Below are positions 1 to 9,705 of a stretch of DNA of 64,000 bases, in pieces; within the stretch, counting starts at the first letter, position 1, and each line of letters starts with the position of its first letter. The DNA is from CAIXSC01 sp046349915 (lineage in GTDB: Bacteria > Planctomycetota > Planctomycetia > Pirellulales > Pirellulaceae): NCBI GenBank assembly GCA_046349915.1, contig JAXMBL010000003.1:1798001-1862000 (forward strand), in the 5' to 3' direction. A program made the position numbers and the translations under genes. The notes beneath the pieces are model-generated. The model had not been told where the DNA came from. It ran no database searches and was given only the letters and a program-made list of their open reading frames with translations.

Positions 1-1610
1 GAGTTCACACTCGCTTTCCTCCCGAACCGAACGGCTACCTGCACATTGGCCATGCCAAGTCGATTTGCCTCAACTTCGGGATCGCTCGCCAGTATAACGG
101 CAAGTGCAATCTACGGTTTGACGACACCAACCCGACGAAAGAAGACGTCGAGTATGTCGATTCGATCATGGAAGATGTGCGCTGGTTAGGGTTCGACTGG
201 GATGGGCTGTACTACGCCTCGGATTACTTCGAGCAGCTCTATCAGTGGGCCGTTCAGTTGATCAAGCAAGGGCTGGCTTACGTCTGCGACTTGACCGCTG
301 AAGAGGTGCGTCTCCATCGAGGGACGTTGACGGCGCCAGGGAAAGGGAGTCCTTACCGAAGTCGTTCGGTGGAGGAGAACCTGGAGCTGTTCGAACGGAT
401 GCGAAAGGGGGAATTCCCGGATGGCAGTCGGACGTTGCGCGCCAAAATCGACATGGCGGCCTCGAACGTCAACTTGCGCGATCCCGTGTTGTATCGCATC
501 CTGCACGCGGAGCATCATCGCACGGGTGATCAGTGGTGCATTTATCCCATGTACGACTACGCTCATGGGCAGAGCGATTCGTTGGAAGGCATCACGCATT
601 CCATCTGCACGCTCGAATTTGAAAACCATCGACCACTGTACGATTGGTTCATCCAGACGCTCGGCATCTATGCTCCGCAGCAGATCGAGTTTGCTCGACT
701 CAATCTGACCTACACCGTCATGAGCAAGCGACGATTGCTGTCGCTGGTTCAAGAGAAGTTCGTGAATGGCTGGGACGATCCGCGGATGCCGACGATTGCG
801 GGCATGCGTCGCCGGGGGTACACGCCCGAGGGAATTCGTCAATTCTGCGCCACGATCGGCGTGACGAAATTCAACAGCCTCACCGATGTGGCTCTGCTGG
901 AGCACTGCCTCCGCGACGACTTGAACAAACGAGCGCCGCGCGTCATGGCCGTGCTGAATCCACTGAAGGTCGTGCTCACCAATTTCCCCGAGGGGCAGGT
1001 CGAACAGTTGGAGGCGGTCAACAACCCCGAGGATCCAGCGGCGGGCAATCGGTTCATCCCGTTCGGGCGAGAGCTCTACATCGAGCAGGACGATTTCCGC
1101 GAGACGCCGCCGAAGAAGTTCTTCCGGTTATCGCCGGGCGTCGAAGTGCGACTTCGCTATGGCTACTACATCAAGTGCCAGGAAGTGGTGAAGGATGCGG
1201 CGGGGAATATCGTCGAGTTGCGTTGCACGTATGATCCGGAGACTCGAGGCGGCCGCTCGCCCGATGGACGCAAGGTGAAGTCGACGATTCACTGGGTCTC
1301 GGCGGCTCAAGCCGTTCCGGCCGAAGTGCGATTGTACGATCGCTTGTTCCTGAAGGAGGACATGAACGATCTGGCGGAAGGCGAGGATTGGCGGGGCCAT
1401 CTGAATCCACAGTCGTTGACGACTGTCCAGGCCTTTGTCGAGCCATCGCTGGCGAACGCCGCGACTGGCGGCGTGCCATTCCAATTCGAACGACAAGGCT
1501 ATTTCCATTTAGACCCCAAGGACACGCGTCCTGGGCATTTGGTGTTTAATCGCACCGTGACGCTCAAGGACGCCTGGTCCAAGATCGAGAAGAAAGACCA
1601 GGGCGAGTAG
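1..1610 (+). CDS. glnS: glutaminyl-tRNA synthetase, 5' end outside window
   Basis: Charges tRNA(Gln) with glutamine in the cytosol. The open frame runs from position 3, so the N-terminus is missing. The visible start carries the class I signature FPPEPNGYLHIGHAK, with HIGH at 42-53, and the second ATP-binding motif appears as VMSKRRL near 718. The sequence between them (RFDDTNP, GFDWDG, tRNA-binding GMRRRGYTPEGIRQFC) is typical of bacterial and eukaryotic GlnRS rather than GluRS. The C-terminal anticodon-binding beta-barrels follow. One base separates its stop from the next gene, so the two may be cotranscribed. An ATG at 168 is internal and not a real start. Confidence 0.97.
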   Translation, partial: VHTRFPPEPNGYLHIGHAKSICLNFGIARQYNGKCNLRFDDTNPTKEDVEYVDSIMEDVRWLGFDWDGLYYASDYFEQLYQWAVQLIKQGLAYVCDLTAEEVRLHRGTLTAPGKGSPYRSRSVEENLELFERMRKGEFPDGSRTLRAKIDMAASNVNLRDPVLYRILHAEHHRTGDQWCIYPMYDYAHGQSDSLEGITHSICTLEFENHRPLYDWFIQTLGIYAPQQIEFARLNLTYTVMSKRRLLSLVQEKFVNGWDDPRMPTIAGMRRRGYTPEGIRQFCATIGVTKFNSLTDVALLEHCLRDDLNKRAPRVMAVLNPLKVVLTNFPEGQVEQLEAVNNPEDPAAGNRFIPFGRELYIEQDDFRETPPKKFFRLSPGVEVRLRYGYYIKCQEVVKDAAGNIVELRCTYDPETRGGRSPDGRKVKSTIHWVSAAQAVPAEVRLYDRLFLKEDMNDLAEGEDWRGHLNPQSLTTVQAFVEPSLANAATGGVPFQFERQGYFHLDPKDTRPGHLVFNRTVTLKDAWSKIEKKDQGE

Positions 1611-1611
1611 C

Positions 1612-3234
1612 GTGGAAGAAACCACCCTGCAACTCGAAGGCGGCTTGGGACGACTCGATCAAGCCGCCATCGTCTTGTATCTGGTGGGGACTTTTGGGAT
1701 CGCTTGGTGGTTTGGAAGAAAGCAGGAAAGCGTGGACGACTTCCTGGTGGGAGGTCGTCACATGCCCTGGTTCGCGGTCGGCTTGAGCATACTCGCGACG
1801 CTGTTTTCGACCCTGTCTTACCTCGGTGTGCCGGGCGAGATGATCAAGCATGGGATAGGCCACTTCATGGGCTATCTCGGGTTGCCGCTGACCGCGACCG
1901 TGATCACGGTCTTCTGGATTCCCTTCTTCATGCGGTTGCGGCTGACGAGCGCCTACGAGTATCTCGAGAGGCGATTCAACTACGGGCCGCGTTTCCTCGG
2001 CGCCATGCTCTTCCTTTTCCTACGACTGGGATGGATGAGCATGGTGATCTTTGCCGCGTCGATGGCGCTCGATCGAATCAAGGGCCCTGACATCGCCTGG
2101 TTGCCGGGGCCCGATCTCTACTGGTGGATCGCCCTGATTGGCGTGATTGCCGCCGTCTACACATCGGTGGGGGGCATTCAGGCGATGATCTGGACGGATG
2201 TGTTGCAGTGCCTGCTATTGCTGGCGGGCGTTTTGCTCGCCATTGGCTACGTGGTGTGGAGCGACGGGACGGGACCGCTCGATTGGTGGAAGGTGGCGCG
2301 AGACCATGGGCAGAAGCACACCACGCCGCCTCTCTTCTCGTGGGATGTAACGGTGCGAGTGACGGTGGTGACCGCGATGGTCAATAACTTCTTTTGGAAC
2401 ATCTGCACGCATGGTTCGGACCAAGTGGTGTTGCAGCGTTACTTCTCGACCGCCTCGCTGCAGGCCGCTCGACGCAGCTACTTCATCAACTTGACGGTCG
2501 ACGTATCGATGGGGATCCTGTTGTCGCTGGCGGGACTGGCGTTGTTGGCGTTCTACCTTCGCCATAGTTCGCTGCTGCCCGCGGATGCGACGTCGGCGGT
2601 GTCCGCCGCCGACAAGTTGTTTCCGCACTTTCTGGGTACTCAATTGCCGCCGGGCTGCGCGGGGCTCGTCATGGCCGCATTCCTGTGCGATGCGATTCAA
2701 ACGCTCGAGTCGGGTGCGAATGCGATTACCGCGGTAGTGACGAACGATTTCGTGCCGCGATTGCGCAGAGGAGGAAAACGCTACTTTTCGGAACTCGGTT
2801 TTGTGCGATTTTTGACGGTAATCGTATCACTGCTGGTCACCGCCAACGCCTATTTCGTCGTACGCATCACGGCGACGTATGAATTGACGCTCGTCGACCT
2901 CATGCCTCGCTTCTTCAACATGTTTGTCGGTCCCTTGGCCGCGATGTTCTTTATTGGGATGTTCCTCCGCCGTTGCACGGCGCGGTCGACGGTGCCGGCA
3001 GTGTTGGTAGGGATCGCCGTGTCGATCGCCTGGAGTTGGTGGCCCATGCTTACCGGATCGGCCGTGCGTCCCACCCCATTCTTGTCCATCGCCGTCCCTT
3101 GCTTGACGACGATTTTGACCGCATTTCTGTTGGGGTTGGTCGTCGAGAATGGCCGACCACATTCGGGGTGGAATTTCACTTGGCGAGCCGTCGTTAAGGG
3201 GAGCGAACCTGCGGATAAAGCACCCTTGAACTAA
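1612..3234 (+). CDS. sodium:solute symporter family protein
   Basis: Inner-membrane secondary transporter of the SSS family (SGLT/PutP-like fold), 540 residues with roughly 13 hydrophobic segments. Near the N-terminus, after the first membrane segment, is the family pattern FGRKQESVDDFLVGGRHMPW, followed by an AYEYLERRFN stretch typical of the family. The substrate cannot be read from sequence; sugars, sialic acid, amino acids or iodide are all used by relatives. The start is GTG at 1612, one base after the glnS stop, with an AGGGCGAG ribosome-binding stretch inside the end of glnS. This suggests translational linkage. Confidence 0.88.
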   Translation: MEETTLQLEGGLGRLDQAAIVLYLVGTFGIAWWFGRKQESVDDFLVGGRHMPWFAVGLSILATLFSTLSYLGVPGEMIKHGIGHFMGYLGLPLTATVITVFWIPFFMRLRLTSAYEYLERRFNYGPRFLGAMLFLFLRLGWMSMVIFAASMALDRIKGPDIAWLPGPDLYWWIALIGVIAAVYTSVGGIQAMIWTDVLQCLLLLAGVLLAIGYVVWSDGTGPLDWWKVARDHGQKHTTPPLFSWDVTVRVTVVTAMVNNFFWNICTHGSDQVVLQRYFSTASLQAARRSYFINLTVDVSMGILLSLAGLALLAFYLRHSSLLPADATSAVSAADKLFPHFLGTQLPPGCAGLVMAAFLCDAIQTLESGANAITAVVTNDFVPRLRRGGKRYFSELGFVRFLTVIVSLLVTANAYFVVRITATYELTLVDLMPRFFNMFVGPLAAMFFIGMFLRRCTARSTVPAVLVGIAVSIAWSWWPMLTGSAVRPTPFLSIAVPCLTTILTAFLLGLVVENGRPHSGWNFTWRAVVKGSEPADKAPLN

Positions 3235-3298
3235 GGCGTCTCCCATCGCACCAAATGAAGATTTGGTATGCTGAAAAATCCGAACCGGTGAGGGGAAC

Positions 3299-3311
3299 AG
3301 GAGGTGTCGAT
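3299..3311 (+). promoter_or_regulatory. strong ribosome binding site for the methyltransferase
   Basis: AGGAGGTG at 3299-3306 lies four bases before TTG at 3311. It fixes the start of the reconstructed methyltransferase in a frame different from the longest ATG-initiated ORF at 3255. Confidence 0.6.
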
Positions 3312-4789
3312 TGCTTTCGGAAGTGGAAAAGACTCGACTCCGGGTTTCTCGGACTACGGACGCGAAGAAGAAGTCGCAATACGGCCAGTTTTGACGCCCG
3401 CGGGAACCGCGGCGTTCATGGCAAGCTTTTTCCTAAGGCCTCAGGCGCGTGTCGACTTTTGGATGCCGGCGCTGGCATTGGCTCACTGACGTCGGCCTTC
3501 TTGGAGCGGTGGCGTTCTGGCGATCTTTCGTTCGATAAAGTCGAACTTGATGCGTTTGAAATTGACTCGACCTTGCATGGCCATTTGAAGGAGACGCTTG
3601 CACGATGGAGCGACGCTCGATTCACTCCGCATGTGCATGGCGAGGACTTCATCCTCGCCGCTGTCGACTCACTCGCGGGCGGACTATTTGCCGAGCGTCT
3701 TCCACGTTACACCCACGCCATTTTGAATCCGCCTTATAAGAAAATCGGCAGTCAATCACAGCATCGCCTCGCATTGCGTCGCGCGGGAATCGAAACCGTA
3801 AACCTTTATTCGGCTTTTGTTGCTTTGGCCGTGGCGTTGTCTGAGCCAGGTGGACAAGTCGTCGCGATTATTCCGCGAAGTTACTGCAACGGACCTTATT
3901 ATCGCCCTTTTCGAGACTTCATTCTCGAACGTGCCGCCATTCACAATCTGCACCTCTTTGATTCGCGAAACAAGGCCTTCAAAGACGACGCAGTCCTGCA
4001 AGAAAATGTGATCATTCGGCTTGAGCGTGGGGGCAACAAGGGGATGTAACGGTTTCCACTTCGACGGATGATACGTTCGAGGATTTGCAAGAAACGGTAC
4101 ACGCATTCGAGAGAATCGTGTCTAGCGATGACCCAGAGCGATTCATTCACATTCCAACCACGACTCATCGAGGTGTACTTGAGCTTGCCACGGAGATTCG
4201 ATATTCGCCTACCGATCTTGGAATCAAGATATCAACGGGGCCAGTTGTTGAGTTTCGGCTCAAGGAGTACTTGCGGGCCATGCCAGGGCCGACAAGTGTT
4301 CCGCTGCTTTACCCATGCCATTTCGCCAGCGGTCGCGTCACTTGGCCGATAGCCGGTGCGAAAAAGCCGAACGCCATCGAGCGAAATGCCGCCACCCAGA
4401 AGCGGCTCTATCCGAAGGGGTATTATTGTGTGGTGCGACGCTTCTCATCCAAGGAGGAGACGCGGCGAATCGTGGCGAGTGTCGTGGAACCACGCGTGTT
4501 TGGTAAAACTGAGTACTTGGGATTCGAGAACCACTTGAACATTTTTCACGACGCCAAACGTGGTTTACCGAGATCGCTCGCCTTTGGGTTAGCTGTGTTC
4601 CTGAACTCAACCGCTGTGGACGAAGCTCTTCGTCGCTTTAATGGTCACACTCAGGTAAATGCCACGGACTTGAACCTCATGAAGTACCCAAGTCGTGATG
4701 TTCTTATGGAACTAGGCGAATGGGCTCAGCAACAAGAATCGCTGACGCAGGAAGTGATCGACAAGAGACTCGGGGTTGTGACCGTATGA
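3311..4789 (+). pseudogene. PstI/BsuBI-type adenine-N6 DNA methyltransferase, three frameshifts
   Basis: Modification subunit of a type II restriction-modification system. The reading starts in one frame (VEKTRLRVSRTTDAKKKSQYGQF), continues in a second (LTPAGTAAFMASFF) and a third (LLDAGAGIGSLTSAF, then NPPYKKIG), and returns to the first at about 4030 (QETVHAFERIV onward). Restoring one T near 3390, one T near 3431 and one G near 4031 gives a continuous protein of about 493 residues with motif X (YGQFLTP), motif I (DAGAGIG), motif IV (NPPY) and a target-recognition half. All three lesions are one-base losses in homopolymers, so sequencing error must be considered. The stop overlaps the nuclease start (ATGA). 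The region looks more AT-rich than its neighbours. Confidence 0.85.
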
Positions 4790-5748
4790 CGAATGTCAAT
4801 CGGAGGCGTCAAGTCAAGGCTGCGCAGCAAGTACTCGCGGAGTTAGGAATGCCGGATGCGCAGCAAAATGAACGATCTGCGCTTTGCCTATTAGCTCTTC
4901 TTGATCTGACGCCGGATAAGCCTTGGTCGGCGTCCAGTGATCCGCTGATTGGCATTACTCCAATAATGGACTGGGTGCGTCAGCATTATGGAAAAAGGTA
5001 TTAACCCAACACCCGCGAGACGTTTCGGCGTCAAACAATGCACCAATTCTGCGAGGCAGGAATTGCATTGTACAACCCAGATCAGCCTGATCATCCTGTG
5101 AATAGTCCCAAGGCCGTCTATCAGATCGAACCAGCTGCGCTCGCACTTCTTCGTATCTTTGGAACGCTTGAGTGGAGGCATTCGCTGAGTGAATTTCTTG
5201 CCCGACGTCAATCTCTAGTCGCTCGGTACGCAAAAGAGCGCGAGCAACACCAAATCCCGGTTAAGATCGCTCCTGGGAAGGAAATCATCCTGAGTCCCGG
5301 CGAGCACAGCGAGTTGATTCGAGCAGTTATCGAAGTGTTTGCACCTCGTTTCGCTCCAGGCAGCGTGCTCGTTTACGCTGGCGATACGGGCGAAAAGTGG
5401 GGCTATTTTGATGAGAAATTATTACTTGATTTGGGAGTCAGCGTTGAGTTGCATGGCAAAATGCCGGATGTGGTGCTTTACTACGAATTGAACCATTGGC
5501 TGTTACTGATTGAGTCGGTTACGAGTCACGGACCGGTAGACGGAAAAAGACATGCTGAACTCACTCGTCTCTTTTCCACCTCTGTCGCCGGATTGGTTTT
5601 CGTTACGGCATTTCCGAATCGATCCCAGTTGAGCCGTTATTTGGCGGAGATTGCCTGGGAGACGGAGGTCTGGGTTGCGGACTCGCCGTCGCACCTAATT
5701 CACTTCAATGGAGAACGGTTCCTCGGGCCTTATCCAGCGATCGAATAG
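4786..5748 (+). pseudogene. PstI/BsuBI-family type II restriction endonuclease, in-frame stop
   Basis: Restriction partner of the upstream methyltransferase; PstI and BsuBI cut CTGCAG. ATG at 4786 opens a frame of 321 codons, close to the usual family length. It is interrupted by TAA at 5002-5004, between HYGKRY and PNTRETFRRQTMHQF, with no frame change, so this is a nonsense substitution. Downstream residues match the family strongly: LSPGEHSELI, FAPGSVLVYAGDTGEKWGYFD, HGKMPDVVLYYELNHWLLLIE, SVTSHGPVDGKRHAEL, VTAFPNR, WETEVWVADSPSHLIHFNG. The C-terminal 236 codons could start at ATG 5038 but would lack the N-terminal helical domain. Probably inactive. Confidence 0.87.
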
Positions 5749-5783
5749 AGTCTCAAAGGACTTTCCCCTGCAAACCCCGCCTA

Positions 5784-6341
5784 TCAAGCTAGTTTCCGCT
5801 CCGTCAGAACGCTCAGGATGCCGCGGCAGAACTCGGGCAAATCGTCCGGTTTGCGGCTTGACACGAAATGTCGATCCACGACCACCGGTTGATCTTCCCA
5901 CAAAGCTCCCGCGTTGATGAGGTCGTCCTTGATTCCGGGCGAACCGGTCACGCGAACACCGCGATAGACTCGGGCGGAAATGGGGATCCAGCCGCCGTGG
6001 CAAATGGCGGCGACCAGTTTCCCTGACTCGGCGAAATCGCGAGTCAATTGCAGCACTTTGGGGTCGCGCCGCAGTTTGTCGGGCATGAAACCGCCGGGGA
6101 CGACCAGTCCGGTGAAGTCGGCTGCCTCCATGTCGTCGATCGCCGCGTCCGACACGCAGGGGTAGCCGTTCTTGCCCGCGTAGGTGGCTCCCATCGCCGG
6201 GCCCGCGACGACGACTTTGGCGCCCGCTTCGATCAGACGCAATTTGGGATACCAGAGTTCGAGATCTTCGTAGATATCGCCCACGAAGACGAGAATGCGG
6301 TGATTCTTTAGTGGGCGATCCGCGGCGATTGGTTGGGACAT
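5784..6341 (-). CDS. DJ-1/PfpI family protein
   Basis: Class I glutamine-amidotransferase-like fold of the PfpI/YhbO type, 185 residues, cytosolic. Relatives are described as proteases, deglycases or stress proteins; the true activity here is not known. The nucleophile elbow AAICHGGW places the catalytic Cys at residue 114 and His at 115. An acidic partner near the N-terminus (IYEDLELWYP) and VVPGGFMPDKLR are both family hallmarks. It converges on the broken restriction gene, leaving about 35 bp between the stops. Confidence 0.9.
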   Translation of the reverse strand: MSQPIAADRPLKNHRILVFVGDIYEDLELWYPKLRLIEAGAKVVVAGPAMGATYAGKNGYPCVSDAAIDDMEAADFTGLVVPGGFMPDKLRRDPKVLQLTRDFAESGKLVAAICHGGWIPISARVYRGVRVTGSPGIKDDLINAGALWEDQPVVVDRHFVSSRKPDDLPEFCRGILSVLTERKLA

Positions 6342-6539
6342 GATTCGAGACTCCGAGCCTGGCTTGCCTAAACATTCGGCGGATTATAGGGCGCCGCGAC
6401 TTGTCTCCTAGTAGACGTCACTTTCGACGGGCGCCGCTCGGGCGGAGTCAAGCTTCTCCCACCCCGCCCTACCCCAGGTCACGTATTCCTCTAGAATCAG
6501 ACGCACTTACCAGGCCAGAGTGCGACGAGGAGCAAGACC

Positions 6540-7349
6540 ATGAGCGGGACACTAGATCGTTCTCCAGGTGCAGATGATGCCAGTTCAGCGCCCAAATGGC
6601 AGCCCTTGAGTCCTCGGCAACGACGAGTGGCGGGGGTGCTGATCGAGAAGGCCAAGACGGTTCCCGACAGCTATCCCATGACGATCAACTCGCTCATCTC
6701 CGGCTGCAACCAGAAGAGCAACCGCGACCCTCACATGGACCTCAGTGAGGAGGATATCGAGCAGGTGCTGGAAGAACTGCGAGCGATGGGAGCGGTTGTC
6801 GAGATTCAAGGCGGCGGGCGAGTTCCCAAGTACAAGCACAATCTCTACGAATGGTTTGGCGTCGACAAAGTCGAGATCGCGGTCTTGGCTGAACTTTTAC
6901 TCCGCGGCCCGCAAACTCTGGGGGAACTCCGCACCAGGGCGGCTCGCATGGAGCCGATCCCGGATCAAGGGACCCTCCAAAACCTGTTGCGTCTGTTGCA
7001 GTCCAAGAAACTGTTGCTCGAGTTGACGCCGCCAGGTCGCGGCCAAATCGTGACTCACAACATCTACAAAGATCGGGAACTCCCCGAACTCAAAGCCCGC
7101 TACGCCGGCCATCGGCCAGGCGCCGCGGACGACGAGGACGAGGACGATCGGCCGCGAGGCGCCATGCCTAGCGCCTCGACGCCATCGCCTGCATCGTTCG
7201 CTGCGCCGACGCCCGCGGCTCGTGTAAGCCAGCCAGCGACCACGCCAAGCGTCACCTTGGACATGTTCGCCGAGCTACGTGTGGAAGTCGCGGAGTTGCG
7301 AGCCGAAGTCTCGCGACTACGGGACGAATTCCGCAAACTGCTGGAGTAA
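6540..7349 (+). CDS. YceH family (DUF480) protein
   Basis: Conserved protein of 269 residues with tandem winged-helix architecture; biological role unclear in any organism. Diagnostic stretches are LSPRQRRVAGVLIEKAKTVP, YPMTINSLISGCNQKSNRDP and LRGPQTLGELRTRAARM. After the two domains (to about residue 180) come an acidic DDEDEDD linker, a Pro/Ala/Ser-rich stretch and a C-terminal coiled coil built on VEVAELRAEVSRLRDEF. GAGGAG seven bases before the ATG supports this start. Confidence 0.93.
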   Translation: MSGTLDRSPGADDASSAPKWQPLSPRQRRVAGVLIEKAKTVPDSYPMTINSLISGCNQKSNRDPHMDLSEEDIEQVLEELRAMGAVVEIQGGGRVPKYKHNLYEWFGVDKVEIAVLAELLLRGPQTLGELRTRAARMEPIPDQGTLQNLLRLLQSKKLLLELTPPGRGQIVTHNIYKDRELPELKARYAGHRPGAADDEDEDDRPRGAMPSASTPSPASFAAPTPAARVSQPATTPSVTLDMFAELRVEVAELRAEVSRLRDEFRKLLE

Positions 7350-7371
7350 CGCCGCCCAAGTTTGGACGGCG

Positions 7372-8781
7372 TCATTTCTCGTCCTTTACAGGCGTGTTGG
7401 ATTCGCCAACGATCTTCACGTTGGTGGAGAGATAGTAGGGGACGTCATTGACCCCAGCGAACACGAGTTCGCCGAAGAGTGCGGCGCAGCCCGCACTAGG
7501 CAACGGAAGGCGACAAATCCACGCGTCGCCCTCGCGTTCCGCGTCGGTCGACTGCCACTCCGACTTACGGAAGTCTCGATTCGTGGACGACGTCGCCCAA
7601 GCGGATACCTTTTGCGGCGGACGTTCACTCTTCACTCGCAATCGCAAGTGATCGTCTTGTGTTTCGAACTCCCACTCGATCTTCGGCAGCGCCTTGCCCG
7701 AGATCGTCTGTTCATGGAGAGCGGTTAGCCCGCCCACCAGACGCGCGGCATCCTTGAGTCCATGTCCATTGTTGGGGACATAAAGCAAGTGCTTCTGCCC
7801 TGGCAGCGAGTCCCAGTAGAGATTGCACGCGTCGAGCGGCCAGTAGGGATCGTTCGTGCCGAGCACGATGAGTTTCGGCTGCGTCAATTGCTCACGGTAC
7901 GAGTAGGGATCGACAATCTGCAACAACCCTTGACCGTTGGGCGTCTCGAAGACCTTGTCGAGGCCGCGGCGAGTGTAGTCGGCGATCATTGGCGAGTGGA
8001 CTCCCCAGGTCGCCACTTGATGTCGCATCTGTGGGGCGATGTTGAGCACATCGATCACCATGGGGGCGATCGCCGCAGCTCGCTTGTCGATAGCGCCAGT
8101 CAGCCATGTCGTCCAGCCACGCTTCGACCCGCCGCTCACCGTAAACGACTCGATGCCCAGCGACCACTCGCTTTTCGCAAATTCTTGCACGGCGTCCATG
8201 GCACGCGATGCACTCTTCACCATCGGCAACAGCAAGGGCCATTCGGGATCTCGCGACTTCATGTACTCGTCGAACGTGTAGGCAATGATCGCGTCTTCGG
8301 TCTTGCCATCAAAGATTGGCTGAAAAGGAACGTGCATCAAAATGGCGACAGGCGTCCGCGCTTGCTCGGCGGCTAAAGCCAGTAATTGCGACTCGCGAGG
8401 AAGGTTGGGCTCGAAGTCGGCGCGATCCAGGTCGGGCTTCCAGCTGCCGCCGCCGATAAACAAGATGGCTTGCTTGCAGTCCGCCGGCGCCGACGCTGGC
8501 TTGATGACGTATAGCTGATGCTTCCAAGCAATTCCTCGCCAATTCTGCGAGGTCATGCGAAGTTCGGCGTAGGTGGCTGTCAACACCTTGCCCGACCGTC
8601 GCTTCTCCCAGCGATAGGAATCGTCCGGCCGATTCACGTAACTTCTTAAGGCATCCTTGGTGTTAGCGAGCTCCTCGGCGGCGACCGACGAGACCGCGCA
8701 GCAAAGGATCGCCCAGATTCCGAGTTGGCAGCCAAAACGCAGCTGTGCCACAGCGATAACTCCCGCGTTGAACGTCTGCAA
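7372..8781 (-). CDS. PhoPQ-activated pathogenicity-related family protein, secreted
   Basis: Alpha/beta-hydrolase-like protein of the PhoPQ_related family, 469 residues, with an N-terminal signal peptide (hydrophobic core IWAILCCAVSSVAA, likely cleaved after AEE). The nucleophile motif is TVSGGSKRGWTTW around residue 215, and the C-terminal half has VLGTNDPYWPLDA and NNGHGL, placing the Asp and His of the triad. The upstream hydrophobic strand and nearby ILFIGGGSWKP are typical of the fold. Substrate unknown. The start is TTG at 8781; GTG at 8751 is an alternative with a shorter signal peptide. Confidence 0.88.
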   Translation of the reverse strand: MQTFNAGVIAVAQLRFGCQLGIWAILCCAVSSVAAEELANTKDALRSYVNRPDDSYRWEKRRSGKVLTATYAELRMTSQNWRGIAWKHQLYVIKPASAPADCKQAILFIGGGSWKPDLDRADFEPNLPRESQLLALAAEQARTPVAILMHVPFQPIFDGKTEDAIIAYTFDEYMKSRDPEWPLLLPMVKSASRAMDAVQEFAKSEWSLGIESFTVSGGSKRGWTTWLTGAIDKRAAAIAPMVIDVLNIAPQMRHQVATWGVHSPMIADYTRRGLDKVFETPNGQGLLQIVDPYSYREQLTQPKLIVLGTNDPYWPLDACNLYWDSLPGQKHLLYVPNNGHGLKDAARLVGGLTALHEQTISGKALPKIEWEFETQDDHLRLRVKSERPPQKVSAWATSSTNRDFRKSEWQSTDAEREGDAWICRLPLPSAGCAALFGELVFAGVNDVPYYLSTNVKIVGESNTPVKDEK

Positions 8782-8883
8782 GCGTCCCAGCGAATGATGG
8801 GACTTGAGTGCTCAATATCTTACGCAAGAGGAATCAACGGGGCGAGTCGGTGAAGTGAATGTGTCGAGCGAACTCGGAGTTTC

Positions 8884-9288
8884 TTACCCTAGGCTCAGAT
8901 ATCCCAACAGACCCACTTGAAAGGCTGCCACGCTGCTGGCGACCGCATACGAGTATTTTTCAAAGCGAGCGTAGAGGAACAGAAGAACCGAGATCACCAG
9001 CGCGGTTCCCAAGGCCTTGGCCCCCAGAAACCACGTCACCTCGCCTTGCTGCATTTCAATCAGGGCTCGACCCACGGGATTCCGTTCGAAGTCCATAATC
9101 ACTTCGCGAAAGACAAATACGAGCAGAGCGTCATAGAATGAGACGACGGCGATCCATGCGCAGATCAACCCATATGCGCAATCGCGAGCACGCCGATCGA
9201 GTTGTAGGCCGTTTGCCAACTGCCCGCCCAACAAGGCTCGCCACGGGCGCAACTTCTCGGTCAGGGTGGGGAAGTACGAGTACAGCAT
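8884..9288 (-). CDS. small integral membrane protein, DUF5658-like
   Basis: 134 residues with about three membrane spans: CAYGLICAWIAVVSFYDALL, an ALGTALVISVLLFLYA segment, and a C-terminal AAFQVGLLGYLSL. The loop FERNPVGRALIEMQQGEVTWFL resembles the NP-containing loop of DUF5658 proteins. No function can be given. ATG at 9288 is preferred over TTG at 9294 because GAGGAG lies eight bases before the ATG and only two before the TTG. Confidence 0.65.
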   Translation of the reverse strand: MLYSYFPTLTEKLRPWRALLGGQLANGLQLDRRARDCAYGLICAWIAVVSFYDALLVFVFREVIMDFERNPVGRALIEMQQGEVTWFLGAKALGTALVISVLLFLYARFEKYSYAVASSVAAFQVGLLGYLSLG

Positions 9289-9294
9289 GAGCAA

Positions 9295-9705
9295 ATCTCC
9301 TCACAATCTACGTTGTCGATGAACTCCGTTTCGGGAATGCAACTCGGTGGGCTTAGGGGGATGTCGCATCAGTGGAGGGAGGGATCATGGAGAGCCGCGA
9401 GGCCTCCATGCGAGCAGGTTGTATGCACATCACGTGCCGAAATACTGGACGAGGTTTGCCAGAATCGCGGTTGTTTATGCGGTGTAAGCGGTTACGCAGA
9501 TCCGCGGATCATCAGCGAGAACGCGATGGTGCCCAGATAGCAGGCGATTTGCCCGTGAAGATGCAAACCTGTTAAGCAGTAGGATTCGCCGTAAACAAGG
9601 CGTCATACGGCGAATCAGACGGGTCTGCGATGAAGGGTGAAAGAGGAAGCGGCCGGCGACATGCGGCGACTGCGATAGAGCTCAGTTCCTCGCACGCACA
9701 CCGCA
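9295..9705. other. intergenic, 411 bp, with one long hairpin
   Basis: No convincing gene. The only clear structure is a perfect 11-bp inverted repeat, GATTCGCCGTA (9583-9593) and its complement (9606-9616), with a 12-nt loop. No T-tract follows on either strand, so it is not a typical intrinsic terminator. It lies 3' of the large minus-strand gene ending at 9706. Confidence 0.5.
9583..9616. repeat. perfect 11-bp inverted repeat
   Basis: Arms GATTCGCCGTA and TACGGCGAATC around a 12-nt loop. It lies about 90 bp downstream of the minus-strand gene at 9706-12492, so it may stabilise or end that transcript. Confidence 0.5.

Noticed and set aside
186..905. 239-codon minus-strand ORF inside glnS
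   Set aside because: Shadow of a strongly conserved gene; no independent support.
3255..4049. 264-codon ORF as a full-length methyltransferase
   Set aside because: Its first 60 codons are out of frame with the family motifs, which continue in two other frames; the real start is TTG 3311 after a strong ribosome binding site.
5038..5748. Intact short restriction endonuclease starting at ATG 5038
   Set aside because: The upstream 72 codons are in the same frame and match the family N-terminus, so this is the 3' part of a gene interrupted by a stop.
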